Shown here: one piece after another, positions 7,090 to 14,676 of the stretch
Layout: each line of letters starts with the position of its first letter
Numbering within the stretch: position 1 is the stretch's first letter
NCBI GenBank assembly: GCA_034666665.1
Contig: JAXDLK010000029.1
Span: 1-17,506, forward strand
Direction of reading: 5' to 3'
DNA: 17,506 bases
DNA from: JAXDLK01 sp034666665
GTDB lineage: Bacteria > Desulfobacterota > Binatia > JACPRU01
The notes under the pieces: generated by a model
What the model was told of the DNA's origin: nothing
Seen by the model: only the letters and a program-made list of their open reading frames with translations
Database searches by the model: none
Translations under genes and position numbers: made by a program

Positions 7090-7119
7090 TTGTACTTCGT
7101 TCCGGGCCGCCGTTATACT
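7090..7119 (+). promoter_or_regulatory. Candidate promoter of the prkA operon
   Basis: TTGTAC (7090-7095), an 18-base spacer and TATACT (7114-7119) form a plausible sigma-70-type promoter; the -10 matches five of six positions and the -35 three of six. Transcription would begin near 7126, giving a 5' leader of about 135 bases before prkA. Stress-sigma control would be consistent with the family but cannot be read here. Confidence 0.45.
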
Positions 7120-7262
7120 TCGACGCGAGATGGGCAGATGACCGTCGCAGCGCGAGACGGCACACGACCGCGGAGCCAGCATGAGCTCGCTCGCGCCGGC
7201 CGCCACTCACCTTCCGCACGGACGTTGACCGGGACTTCCTGATCCCGAGGGGGCAGAACCCG

Positions 7263-9203
7263 ATGGAGAATTCCGACGCGAGTACCTTCGAGCGCATCAT
7301 CAAGGAGGACCGCGCCGCTCGCGAGAGCAAGACGTGGCGCGGGTCCTTTCTCGATTACCTCGAAGAGCTGAAGAAGAACCCGACCGTTCCGAAGCTGGCG
7401 CACGCACGGATCTACGACGTGGTCCTCCGCTCGGGGACGTCGGACATCCTCGACACCGACGAAGGACGGATCAACCGGCTCTACAAAGACGAGCCGCTGC
7501 GCGTCTACAATTTCTTCAAGGAGGAGTTCTTCGGGATCGAGAAGACGATCGCGCAGATCGTCCGCTACTTCCACGCGGCGGCGCTGAAGGGCGAGGAGAG
7601 CCGGCAAGTGCTCTACCTCATGGGTCCGGTCGGCTCGGGCAAGAGCTCGCTGGTCGAGCGGCTCCACCGCGGACTCGAAGCGGGAGACCCGTTCTACGCG
7701 ATCGACGGCTGCCCGATGAACGAGGAGCCGCTGCACCTGATCCCGCGCCATCTGCGGAAGGAATTCGAGAAGATGCTCGGCGTTCACGTCGAGGGCGACC
7801 TCTGTCCGGTCTGCCGCTACCGGCTGAAGGACGACTTCGGAGGCCGCTACGAAGAGGTGCCGGTCGTCTCCCGGGGCTTCTCCAAGCGGAACCGCATCGG
7901 CATCGGCGTCGTGCCGCCGGTCGATCCGAACAACCAGGACACGTCCGTGCTGATCGGGTCGGAGGACATCTCCAAGCTCGATCTCTACTCGGAAGGCGAT
8001 CCGCGCGTGCTCGATCTGAACGGCGCGCTGAACGTCGGCAATCGCGGGCTCGTCGAGTTCATCGAGGTGTTCAAGAACGAGACCGAGTACCTGCACGCGA
8101 TGATCACCGCGACGCAGGAAAAGGTGATCCCCGCGCCGGGTCGCCACGGCATGGTGTACGTCGACACCTGCATCGTCGCACACTCGAACGAGGCCGAGTG
8201 GCAGAGGTTCCGCGCCGACCACACGAACGAGGCGATCCTCGACCGCATCGTGGTCGTGAAGGTGCCGTACAACCTGCGCCTGTCCGAGGAAGTGAAGATC
8301 TACCAGAAGATCATCCGCAACTCGGATTTCCGCGCCCACGTGGCACCGCACACGCTCGAGGTCGCCTCGATGTTCGCGATCCTCTCGCGCCTCGAAGCGA
8401 GCGCGAAGTGCGACCTGATGACCAAGCTCAAGCTCTACGACGGCGAGGAGGTCGTGGAGAAAGGACGGACGAAGAAGATCGACGTTCGCGAGCTGCGCGA
8501 CGAGACCAAGCGCGAGGGGATGAACGGCATCTCCACTCGCTTCATCATGAAGGCGCTCGACAACGCGCTATCGGACAACGTCGAGGGCAACTGCATCAAT
8601 CCGATCAACGTGCGCGAATCCCTGATCGGCATGGTGAAGGAGGGGGACCTCCCCGACGACACGCGCAAGCAGTACCTCGAGTTCCTCCAGGACGTGCTGC
8701 ACAAGGAGTACCTCGAGGTGCTCGAGAAGGAGATCACGCGCGCCTTCGTCTACTCCTACCAGGAGCAAGCGGAAGCGCTCTTCCAGAACTACCTCGACCA
8801 TGCCGAGGCATTCGTGAACAAGACGCGCGTCAAGGACCGCAACACGAAGGAGGAGCTCCATCCGGACGAGGGATTCCTCAAGTCGATCGAGGAGCAGATC
8901 GCGATCATCGGCTCGGCGGCGGAAGGCTTCCGCCAGGAAGTGATCGCCTACCTGTGGGCGGCGAGCCGCCGCGGCGAGCGTATCAGCTACAAGAGCTACG
9001 AGCCGCTGAAGGAAGCGATCGAGAAGAAGCTGATGACCAGCGTGCGCGACATCAGCCGCATCATCACCAAGGCGCGCACGCGCGACGAGGAACAGAGCGC
9101 GAAGTACAACGCGATGGTGCAGAACCTCCTCGAGAGCGGCTACTGTCCCACCTGCGTCGACGTCGTGCTCAAGTACGCGGCGAACAACCTGTGGAAAGAC
9201 TGA
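7263..9203 (+). CDS. prkA: PrkA/YeaG-family AAA+ serine protein kinase
   Basis: The 646-residue product matches the size of E. coli YeaG and reads as PrkA along its length: FLDYLEELKKNP, then YDVV, RVYNFFKEEFFG and the Walker A GPVGSGKSS (121-129, Lys127). The AAA+ core continues through VEFIEVFKN and MITATQEKVIP (about 262-290), with the C-terminal PrkA domain following. PrkA proteins are cytoplasmic and have been described both as serine kinases and as AAA+ protease-like ATPases induced by starvation or sporulation. Two CxxC pairs stand out, Cys181/Cys184 (CPVC) and Cys628/Cys631 (CPTC). The ATG has GAGGGGG nine bases upstream (7247-7253). It is first of a trio with DUF444 and SpoVR, the usual partners. 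Confidence 0.96.
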   Translation: MENSDASTFERIIKEDRAARESKTWRGSFLDYLEELKKNPTVPKLAHARIYDVVLRSGTSDILDTDEGRINRLYKDEPLRVYNFFKEEFFGIEKTIAQIVRYFHAAALKGEESRQVLYLMGPVGSGKSSLVERLHRGLEAGDPFYAIDGCPMNEEPLHLIPRHLRKEFEKMLGVHVEGDLCPVCRYRLKDDFGGRYEEVPVVSRGFSKRNRIGIGVVPPVDPNNQDTSVLIGSEDISKLDLYSEGDPRVLDLNGALNVGNRGLVEFIEVFKNETEYLHAMITATQEKVIPAPGRHGMVYVDTCIVAHSNEAEWQRFRADHTNEAILDRIVVVKVPYNLRLSEEVKIYQKIIRNSDFRAHVAPHTLEVASMFAILSRLEASAKCDLMTKLKLYDGEEVVEKGRTKKIDVRELRDETKREGMNGISTRFIMKALDNALSDNVEGNCINPINVRESLIGMVKEGDLPDDTRKQYLEFLQDVLHKEYLEVLEKEITRAFVYSYQEQAEALFQNYLDHAEAFVNKTRVKDRNTKEELHPDEGFLKSIEEQIAIIGSAAEGFRQEVIAYLWAASRRGERISYKSYEPLKEAIEKKLMTSVRDISRIITKARTRDEEQSAKYNAMVQNLLESGYCPTCVDVVLKYAANNLWKD

Positions 9204-9224
9204 CGCGCCCGCGGAACGCGACTG

Positions 9225-9245
9225 CGGACGGCGCGCGCCCGTCCG
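9225..9245 (+). terminator. Intercistronic hairpin between prkA and yeaH
   Basis: CGGACGG (9225-9231) pairs perfectly with CCGTCCG (9239-9245) around a seven-base CGCGCGC loop in the 59-base gap. No T-run follows. It may act as a partial terminator or mRNA-stabilising structure that sets prkA expression apart from the two downstream genes. Confidence 0.4.
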
Positions 9246-9262
9246 GCCGGAGCTGACGCCGG

Positions 9263-10456
9263 ATGGACACCATCTTCCGACCCTACCGCCAATCCGACGC
9301 CGAACGCAGCGACCGTTCGGCAGGCGATCGGCTGCGGCACCGCCAGAAGGTCCGCGACTCGATCCGCGAGAACATCGCGGACATCATCGCGGAGGAATCG
9401 ATCATCGGGAAGAGCCGCGACCGCGTGATCAAGGTGCCCCTCCGCGGCATCAAGGAGTACCGCTTCATCTACGGTGAGAACGAGCCGGGAGTGGCGCAGG
9501 GCAACGGCTCCTCGCAACCGGGACAGGTCGTCGGACGGGCGAGCGAATCGCCGGGTCCGGCGGGCGAGGACCGCGCCGGAGACCGGCCGGGCCACGACTT
9601 CTACGAGACCGACGTCACGCTCGAAGAGCTGATCGACATCATGTTCGAGGATCTCGAGCTCCCGGAGATGGAGCGGAAGGCTCTCCGGCAGGTCGCCGCC
9701 GAGCGGCTGTGGAAGCGCAAGGGGTACCGCACGGTCGGCATCCGGGTGCGGCTCGACAAGCGGCGTACCGTGCGCGCGAAGATCCGCCGCGAGCTCGCGT
9801 CGCGCCGCCGGATCGACGAACCGCACGACGGCGAGCAGCGGTTTCCCTTCCACGAGGACGACCTCCGCTACCGCCACAAGGTGACGGACATCCGCGAGGA
9901 GTCGAACGCGGTGGTGATCTGCATCATGGACACCTCGGGGTCCATGGACACGATGAAGAAGTACTTGGCGCGATCGTTCTTCTTCCTGCTCTACCAGTTC
10001 ATCTCGACGAAGTATCAGAACGTCGAGATCGTCTTCGTCGCGCACCACACGGAGGCGAAGGAAGTCGGCGAGGAGGAGTTCTTCCACAAGGGCGAGTCGG
10101 GCGGCACGTTCATCTCGTCGGGATACCAGAAGGCCCTCGAGATCGTTCAGGAGCGCTACCATCCCTCGCTCTGGAACGTGTACTGCTTCCACTGCTCGGA
10201 CGGCGACAACTTCGACTCGGACAACCCCGCCGCGCTCAAGGCCGCGAAGGAGCTCGCCGACGTCTCGAACCTCTTCGGCTACGGCGAGATCAAGCCGCTC
10301 GGCTCGCGGTACTACGAGAGCTCGATGCTGAACATCTTCCGGCGGCTGGAAGCCGAGAACTTCCAGACGGTGCTGATCGAGCGCAAGGAAGACCTGTGGC
10401 CGAGCTTCAAGGCGTTCCTCGCGAAGGACCGCAGCCGCGAAGCGGTCGCGGGATAG
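9263..10456 (+). CDS. yeaH: DUF444 (YeaH) von Willebrand A-like protein
   Basis: The 397-residue product matches YeaH/YhbH (DUF444), the standard PrkA partner. The N-terminal half is very basic and charged. A Gly/Pro/Asp-rich, probably disordered linker spans about residues 73-111. The C-terminal half is a VWA-like domain with a metal-ion-dependent adhesion site: Asp223-x-Ser225-x-Ser227 in IMDTSGSMD, a likely Thr282 ligand in GGTFISSG, and SDGDN at about 312-316. Such domains bind partner proteins through a divalent metal. The role is inferred as an adaptor or substrate for PrkA in the stress response, in the cytoplasm. The start at 9263 has GGAG ten bases upstream. It is slightly shorter than E. 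coli YeaH (427 residues). Confidence 0.95.
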   Translation: MDTIFRPYRQSDAERSDRSAGDRLRHRQKVRDSIRENIADIIAEESIIGKSRDRVIKVPLRGIKEYRFIYGENEPGVAQGNGSSQPGQVVGRASESPGPAGEDRAGDRPGHDFYETDVTLEELIDIMFEDLELPEMERKALRQVAAERLWKRKGYRTVGIRVRLDKRRTVRAKIRRELASRRRIDEPHDGEQRFPFHEDDLRYRHKVTDIREESNAVVICIMDTSGSMDTMKKYLARSFFFLLYQFISTKYQNVEIVFVAHHTEAKEVGEEEFFHKGESGGTFISSGYQKALEIVQERYHPSLWNVYCFHCSDGDNFDSDNPAALKAAKELADVSNLFGYGEIKPLGSRYYESSMLNIFRRLEAENFQTVLIERKEDLWPSFKAFLAKDRSREAVAG

Positions 10457-10460
10457 TCCG

Positions 10461-11894
10461 ATGACGTCCTGGGAGGTGAAGGATCTCGAGAAGTGGGAGG
10501 AGCGGATCCGCGAGAAGGTCGCGGAGTTCGGTCTCGACTGCCATCCGCAAGAGTTCGAGGTCTGCGACCACCAGCAGATGCTCGGCTACATGGCCTATCA
10601 GGGGATGCCGAGCCACTATCCCCATTGGTCGTACGGCAAGTCCTACGAGAAGCTGAAGACGCTCTACGATCACGGCGTCTCCGGGCTCCCGTACGAGATG
10701 GTGATCAACGCGAGCCCGTCGCTCGCCTACCTGATGCGCGACAACACGCTCTGTCTGCAGATCCTGACGATCGCGCACGTGTACGGGCACAACGACTTCT
10801 TCAAGAACAACTTCACGTTCCGCTCCACGCGTGCGGAGTTCACCCTGTCGACGTTCAAGGCGCACGCCGCCCGCGTCCGCTCGTACGTCGAGGATCCGTC
10901 GATCGGCCTCGATCGCGTCGAGCCGGTGCTCGACGCGGCGCACGGTCTCTCACTCGAGTGCCGGCGGAATCTCGCGGTGCGCAAGCTCTCCGTCGAGGAG
11001 GATCGGGAGCGCCTGCTCGACGCGGCTCGCCCGCGCGAGGATCCGTTCCACAAGCTCCACCGCCGCGAGGCGTATCAGGAGCCGGACCTCCGCAAGGTCC
11101 CGCCTTCGCCCGAGGAGGACCTGCTGCTCTTCATCCGCGACTTCAATCCGTTCCTCGCGGAATGGGAGAAGGACCTGCTGACGATCGTCCACGAGGAGTC
11201 GCAGTACTTCATTCCCCAGATCGAGACCAAGATCATGAACGAGGGCTGGGCCAGCTACTGGCACCGCGAGATCCTGAACAGCCTCGAGCTGCCGCAGGAC
11301 CTCCACCTCGAATTCCTCGTGCGGCACAACCAGGTCGTGCGGCCGATCGAAGGCGGGTTGAACCCGTACCATCTCGGGCTCAAGATTTGGGAGGACATCC
11401 GCCGGCGGTTCGACGAAGTCCCGTCCGATGATCCCCCCGGCGGAGGTTCGCCCCAGCCGCAGGGATTGCGCATGCTGTTCGAGGCCCGCGCGGCCGACCG
11501 CGATGCGTCGTTCCTCCGCCGGTTCCTGACGGAAGACCTGATCCGCGAGATGGACCTGTTCCAGTATCAGGCCAAGGGAAACGACCTGGTGATCTCGGAC
11601 GTCGCCGACGATCAGGGCTGGCGGAAGATCAAGGACCTGCTGCTGAAGAACGTCGGCATGGCCAGCGTGCCGGTGATCAAGGTCGAGGACGCGGGGTACG
11701 GCAACACCCAGGCGCTCTACCTGAAGCACGACCACGACGGACGCGATCTGCACCTCGAGTACGCGGAGAAGACCCTTTCCTTCGCGCACCGACTGTGGGG
11801 ACGCGACGTGGTGCTCGAGACCGTCGTCGGCGGCAAGCGCGCGCTTCTCGTCTACAACGATCGCGGGTTCTCGACGAAGGCGTTGAAGAGCTGA
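10461..11894 (+). CDS. spoVR: SpoVR/YcgB family protein
   Basis: The 477-residue product is a full-length SpoVR-like protein, close to E. coli YcgB in size. Diagnostic blocks are MPSHYPHWSYGK (49-60), HVYGHNDFFKNN (106-117, giving His106-x3-His110), HEESQYFIPQIETKIMNEGWASYWH (244-268), and GLNPYHLG followed by DLFQY. Conserved His/Glu residues (His106, His110, Glu261, His268) suggest a metal site, but no biochemical function is firmly established. In Bacillus, SpoVR affects spore cortex; in non-sporulating bacteria the gene follows prkA and yeaH and is starvation-induced. It begins four bases after the DUF444 stop. A charged, Gly/Pro-rich stretch at residues 322-334 looks like an inserted loop. 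The stop lies inside the terminator hairpin. Confidence 0.95.
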   Translation: MTSWEVKDLEKWEERIREKVAEFGLDCHPQEFEVCDHQQMLGYMAYQGMPSHYPHWSYGKSYEKLKTLYDHGVSGLPYEMVINASPSLAYLMRDNTLCLQILTIAHVYGHNDFFKNNFTFRSTRAEFTLSTFKAHAARVRSYVEDPSIGLDRVEPVLDAAHGLSLECRRNLAVRKLSVEEDRERLLDAARPREDPFHKLHRREAYQEPDLRKVPPSPEEDLLLFIRDFNPFLAEWEKDLLTIVHEESQYFIPQIETKIMNEGWASYWHREILNSLELPQDLHLEFLVRHNQVVRPIEGGLNPYHLGLKIWEDIRRRFDEVPSDDPPGGGSPQPQGLRMLFEARAADRDASFLRRFLTEDLIREMDLFQYQAKGNDLVISDVADDQGWRKIKDLLLKNVGMASVPVIKVEDAGYGNTQALYLKHDHDGRDLHLEYAEKTLSFAHRLWGRDVVLETVVGGKRALLVYNDRGFSTKALKS

Positions 11895-11923
11895 CGGTTC
11901 GCGGCGGATCGCCGCGAACCGTC
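11893..11923. terminator. Perfect 14-bp hairpin, likely bidirectional terminator
   Basis: GACGGTTCGCGGCG (11893-11906) and CGCCGCGAACCGTC (11910-11923) are exact reverse complements around a three-base GAT loop. The stem begins within the spoVR stop codon and ends four bases before the stop of the convergent GMC gene. On the plus strand TCTCTC follows, a weak pyrimidine tract. It is by far the strongest inverted repeat in the window. Confidence 0.75.
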
Positions 11924-11927
11924 TCTC

Positions 11928-13463
11928 TCAGGACCCGAGCCGCGCCGGCAGCGTCCCGAGGATCGCGCGCGCGGTCTCGGTCGCGAACGCCATGATCGAC
12001 ACCTGCGGCGGGACACCGACCGCCCCCGGCAGCACGCTCGCATCCGCGACGTACAGCCCTCGGACCTCGTGCGACTCGCCCCCGCGACCGACGACGGAGC
12101 GCCGCGGCACGGCGCCGATCCGCAGAGTCCCCTGGGGGTGGAACGAGAGGAACAGCGGATCATTCGCGAAGATTCCCCGCTCATCGATCACCCGCGCGTC
12201 CTCGGGCTTGGCGAGCTCCACCAGGTCGTTGTACGGGAGCACCACGCGCTCCGCACCGGCGGCGAAGAGCATCTCGGAAGCGAGCCGCAGTCCGCGCTTC
12301 ACCTCGACCTGGTCGTCCCCGCCGAGCTCGTAGCGGATCACCGCCTCCCCCCGCCGGCCGAGGCTCACGTGGCCCTCGGCGCGATCGTTCAGGAAGACGG
12401 CGATCATCGCCATCCGCGACACGTCGTGCATTCCGCGGCGGTGCTCCCAGCCAAACCCTGGAAGCAACCCCGCACACGCGATCGGCTGCGCGGAGGCGGA
12501 GAAGAAGAGCAGGCCGCCCTGTGGAAAGCGAACGGGGTCGAGAAACTCGTCGACCACCCAGCTCTGCGGCACGCCCTCCCAGGTCGCCACACGCTCGTCG
12601 AAGATGCCGGCCACGACCACGTACGGGTTGAGGCGCAGATGGCGGCCGACGACACCGCCCGGATTCGGCAGGCTCGACCGCAGCCACAGCATGGGCGATT
12701 CGAGCGCGCCGCCCGCGATCACCACCACCCGAGCATCGACCCGGAAGGAGCGACGCGCCCCCGTCCGCGACCGCAGGAACCGACCGACGACCCCCCTGGC
12801 CTCCCGTCCCTCGTAGAGGACGCGATCCGCGCGCGCCCAGGGCAGGATGCGCGCGCCGCGATGCGACGCGTCCGCCAAGTACGTGACGATCGCGTCGTTC
12901 TTCCGGTCGTAGGCGCAGCCGAGTGCACAGTAGCCGCAGCCGAGACAGTCGGTGCGGTTGTGATCGAGAAAGCGGCCGCGAAGACCGAGCCGCTCGCCGC
13001 CGGTCTTCAGGATCCGGTTGTTGGCATTCAGGTGATCGGCGCCCATGCGACGAACGGGTAAGGAGCGCTCGACTCGCTCGACCGCGGGAAGAAAGCCGGC
13101 GGGGGCGAGCGCTTCGATACCGGTCCGCTCCGCCCAGCTCGAGAGCACGGGGGACGGTGGACGGAAGCACAGGCAGAAGCTCACCAAGGTCGAGCCGCCG
13201 AGTGCCCTCCCCTGCGACACGAGCACGCTGAAATCGGAAGTCGGGCGGGTCCCCCGCTCGCGATAGAGGCGGGGATACATCTCCTCCTCGAGCTGCGTGA
13301 AATCACGGCTCGTCCAGTAGCCGCCTTCTTCGATCAGGACGACGTCCATGCCACCGGCGGCGAGCTCTCGGGCGACCACCGAGCCGCCGGCGCCGGAGCC
13401 GATCACGCAGGCGTCGCTGCGAAGCGAGACGTCTTCGTCGACGGTCGAGGTGTCGAGAATCAT
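11928..13463 (-). CDS. GMC-family FAD oxidoreductase with ferredoxin-like Cys cluster
   Basis: The 511-residue product has an FAD-binding Rossmann motif near the N-terminus (VIGSGAGGSVVARELA, Gly22-x-Gly24-x-x-Gly27, then LIEEGG), the GMC signature GRALGGSTLV (86-94), and the C-terminal HPQGTLRIG (catalytic His442) and YVADASVLPG. Residues 173-183 hold CLGCGYCALGC, a C-x2-C-x2-C-x3-C pattern (Cys173, 176, 179, 183) as in [4Fe-4S] ferredoxins; similar Cys-rich segments occur in long-chain alcohol oxidase-type GMC proteins. The second active-site position, usually Asn or His in GVNPQ-type motifs, is Pro485. No signal peptide is present. The ATG overlaps the stop of the subunit-3-like gene (ATGA), so the two are probably partners. 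An alcohol or sugar dehydrogenase role is likely; the substrate is unknown. Confidence 0.88.
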   Translation of the reverse strand: MILDTSTVDEDVSLRSDACVIGSGAGGSVVARELAAGGMDVVLIEEGGYWTSRDFTQLEEEMYPRLYRERGTRPTSDFSVLVSQGRALGGSTLVSFCLCFRPPSPVLSSWAERTGIEALAPAGFLPAVERVERSLPVRRMGADHLNANNRILKTGGERLGLRGRFLDHNRTDCLGCGYCALGCAYDRKNDAIVTYLADASHRGARILPWARADRVLYEGREARGVVGRFLRSRTGARRSFRVDARVVVIAGGALESPMLWLRSSLPNPGGVVGRHLRLNPYVVVAGIFDERVATWEGVPQSWVVDEFLDPVRFPQGGLLFFSASAQPIACAGLLPGFGWEHRRGMHDVSRMAMIAVFLNDRAEGHVSLGRRGEAVIRYELGGDDQVEVKRGLRLASEMLFAAGAERVVLPYNDLVELAKPEDARVIDERGIFANDPLFLSFHPQGTLRIGAVPRRSVVGRGGESHEVRGLYVADASVLPGAVGVPPQVSIMAFATETARAILGTLPARLGS

Positions 13464-14029
13464 CCGCGACGAATCGATGCGAGCGGCACGGCTTCCTCGT
13501 ACGACACGCGGCGATCGGCCTCACGACGGCCGAGCCACGGGCCAGCGTAGCCGATCGACGGCCAAGCCTCCGGCCGGCCGTAGTATCCGAGGGCGGCCAT
13601 CAGCTTCAGCGCCCGAAAAACCAATCGCCGCGCTCCCATCGAGCTATCCATCCATCCCGTGACGTACCGCTCCTGTTCGTCACGAGAGAGCCCGGTGAAG
13701 CGCCGGCCCTTGAGCTCGAACAGGTGAGTGCCGTGCTCGAACAGGCGGAGCATCCACCGGATGTCGCGTTTCACCGACCGGTCCATCGTCGCCACCAGCC
13801 GGTCGACCTCGACCGCCACCTGCGTGGCGTCCCCGGAGAGGCCGAGAAGGACCTGCGCCGCCGCACGGAAGACCGCGAACTCCTGCGCGTTGAAGAAGCG
13901 CAATCCGGCGGGCGGCTTCGGATAGCGATGGCACCCCGCCGGGAGAAGTCCGCCGAAGGCGACGAGGGCCGCGGCCGAGAGCGAGGCGCCGAGCAACTCG
14001 CGGCGTCCGAGCGTGATCGCGGGGGTCAC
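13460..14029 (-). CDS. Gluconate 2-dehydrogenase subunit 3-like Tat-signal protein
   Basis: The 189-residue product (GTG start at 14029) begins with LGRRELLGASLSAAALVAFGGLLPAGC: twin arginines at 9-10, a hydrophobic stretch and Cys33 in a marginal lipobox. The rest is helical and carries segments common in the Gluconate_2-dh3 family, notably FNAQEFAVFRAAAQVLL, LFEHG and FRALKLMAALGYYGRPEAWPSIGYAGPW. In membrane-bound gluconate dehydrogenase the small Tat subunit is exported together with the flavoprotein. The gene overlaps its upstream neighbour by GTGA (14029-14026) and the GMC gene by ATGA (13463-13460). The longer in-frame upstream reading is rejected because it would run through the preceding gene and lose the Tat signal. 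The role as exporter and structural subunit of the GMC enzyme is inferred. Confidence 0.82.
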   Translation of the reverse strand: MTPAITLGRRELLGASLSAAALVAFGGLLPAGCHRYPKPPAGLRFFNAQEFAVFRAAAQVLLGLSGDATQVAVEVDRLVATMDRSVKRDIRWMLRLFEHGTHLFELKGRRFTGLSRDEQERYVTGWMDSSMGARRLVFRALKLMAALGYYGRPEAWPSIGYAGPWLGRREADRRVSYEEAVPLASIRRG

Positions 14030-14676
14030 TCGAGGAGCAACGTCTCTTCGAGCCATTCCTTGATCAGCGGCCGGCGAATTTCCCGCTGCAGACGCGCTCG
14101 AATGACCTGCTCGTCGCTGCGGTCGCGCGCGCGGGGGAGCAGGAAATAGATGTCGGGCTTCTCGATCTCGCCGCGGATCTCCTCCTCGGGAAGCACGACG
14201 CCGGCCCGCTTCCCGGGCGAAGCCGGCTCGGTCGCGGGCGGCCGGTTCACCGCCGTCCTCGACGCCGCGTCCGGGATCGTGGGCGGCGGTTTCGCTGCCG
14301 TCGCCGCGTCCGGGGTCGCAGGCGGCGATTTCGCTGCCGTCGCCGCGTCCGGGGTCGCAGGCCGCGACGCCGGAGCCGAGCGCTCCGGCACGGCTGAGGA
14401 CGCCGCGGGTGCCGAGCGCTCCGGTGGTGAGATCGGCTTCGATGCCGCGGCCGGAACCGAGGGCTCGTTCGGTACTCGGACGTTCCGCGGCGGAGGCGAG
14501 GAGCGCCGGCGGCCGGCCGTCGGACGCGGCGCGGGCTCCCGATTCCCGTCGAGGAGGAGGCCGAAGAGCCCGCCGGTCTTCGCTGCTTCGCCACGCGTTT
14601 CCTGTGCGAGGACCGTCCCGGCCAGGAGCCACACGGTCGCGACCGCCGCAGGCATGACGAATCGAGGCGTCTTCAT
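14026..14676 (-). CDS. Secreted Pro/Ala-rich repeat protein
   Basis: I do not recognise the family. The 216-residue product has a signal peptide (FVMPAAVATVWLLAGTVLA, cleavage near residue 24). Residues 45-155 are a Pro/Ala/Ser-rich, probably extended linker that includes the 13-residue unit ATPDAATAAKSPP nearly exactly repeated, and PERSAPA twice. The final 55 residues (EEEIRGEIEKPDIYFLLPRARDR onward) are charged, helical and end LLLE; they look like a folded module. The ATG has a strong GAAAGGAAGG four bases upstream (14690-14681) and overlaps the TPR gene stop as ATGA. The layout, signal peptide plus long linker plus small domain, suggests a periplasm-spanning or surface-tethering role. 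Confidence 0.72.
   Translation of the reverse strand: MKTPRFVMPAAVATVWLLAGTVLAQETRGEAAKTGGLFGLLLDGNREPAPRPTAGRRRSSPPPRNVRVPNEPSVPAAASKPISPPERSAPAASSAVPERSAPASRPATPDAATAAKSPPATPDAATAAKPPPTIPDAASRTAVNRPPATEPASPGKRAGVVLPEEEIRGEIEKPDIYFLLPRARDRSDEQVIRARLQREIRRPLIKEWLEETLLLE
14282..14359 (-). repeat. Two tandem 39-bp repeats inside the Pro/Ala-rich gene
   Basis: Positions 14282-14320 and 14321-14359 are identical except for one base (G at 14289, A at 14328). They encode the repeated 13-residue ATPDAATAAK-type unit. More degenerate copies flank them. The high identity points to recent duplication and possible length variation among strains. Confidence 0.9.

Noticed and set aside
7138..7242. A 34-codon open frame in the prkA leader
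   Set aside because: It starts 18 bases after the candidate -10 and ends 20 bases before prkA, so I considered a leader peptide. Third-position GC is lower than in neighbouring genes, there is no ribosome binding site, and the sequence is not family-like.
9140..10192. Long minus-strand open frame opposite yeaH
   Set aside because: It lies opposite a well-recognised DUF444 gene and shows only the Leu/Val/Arg/Asp bias typical of antisense frames in GC-rich DNA.
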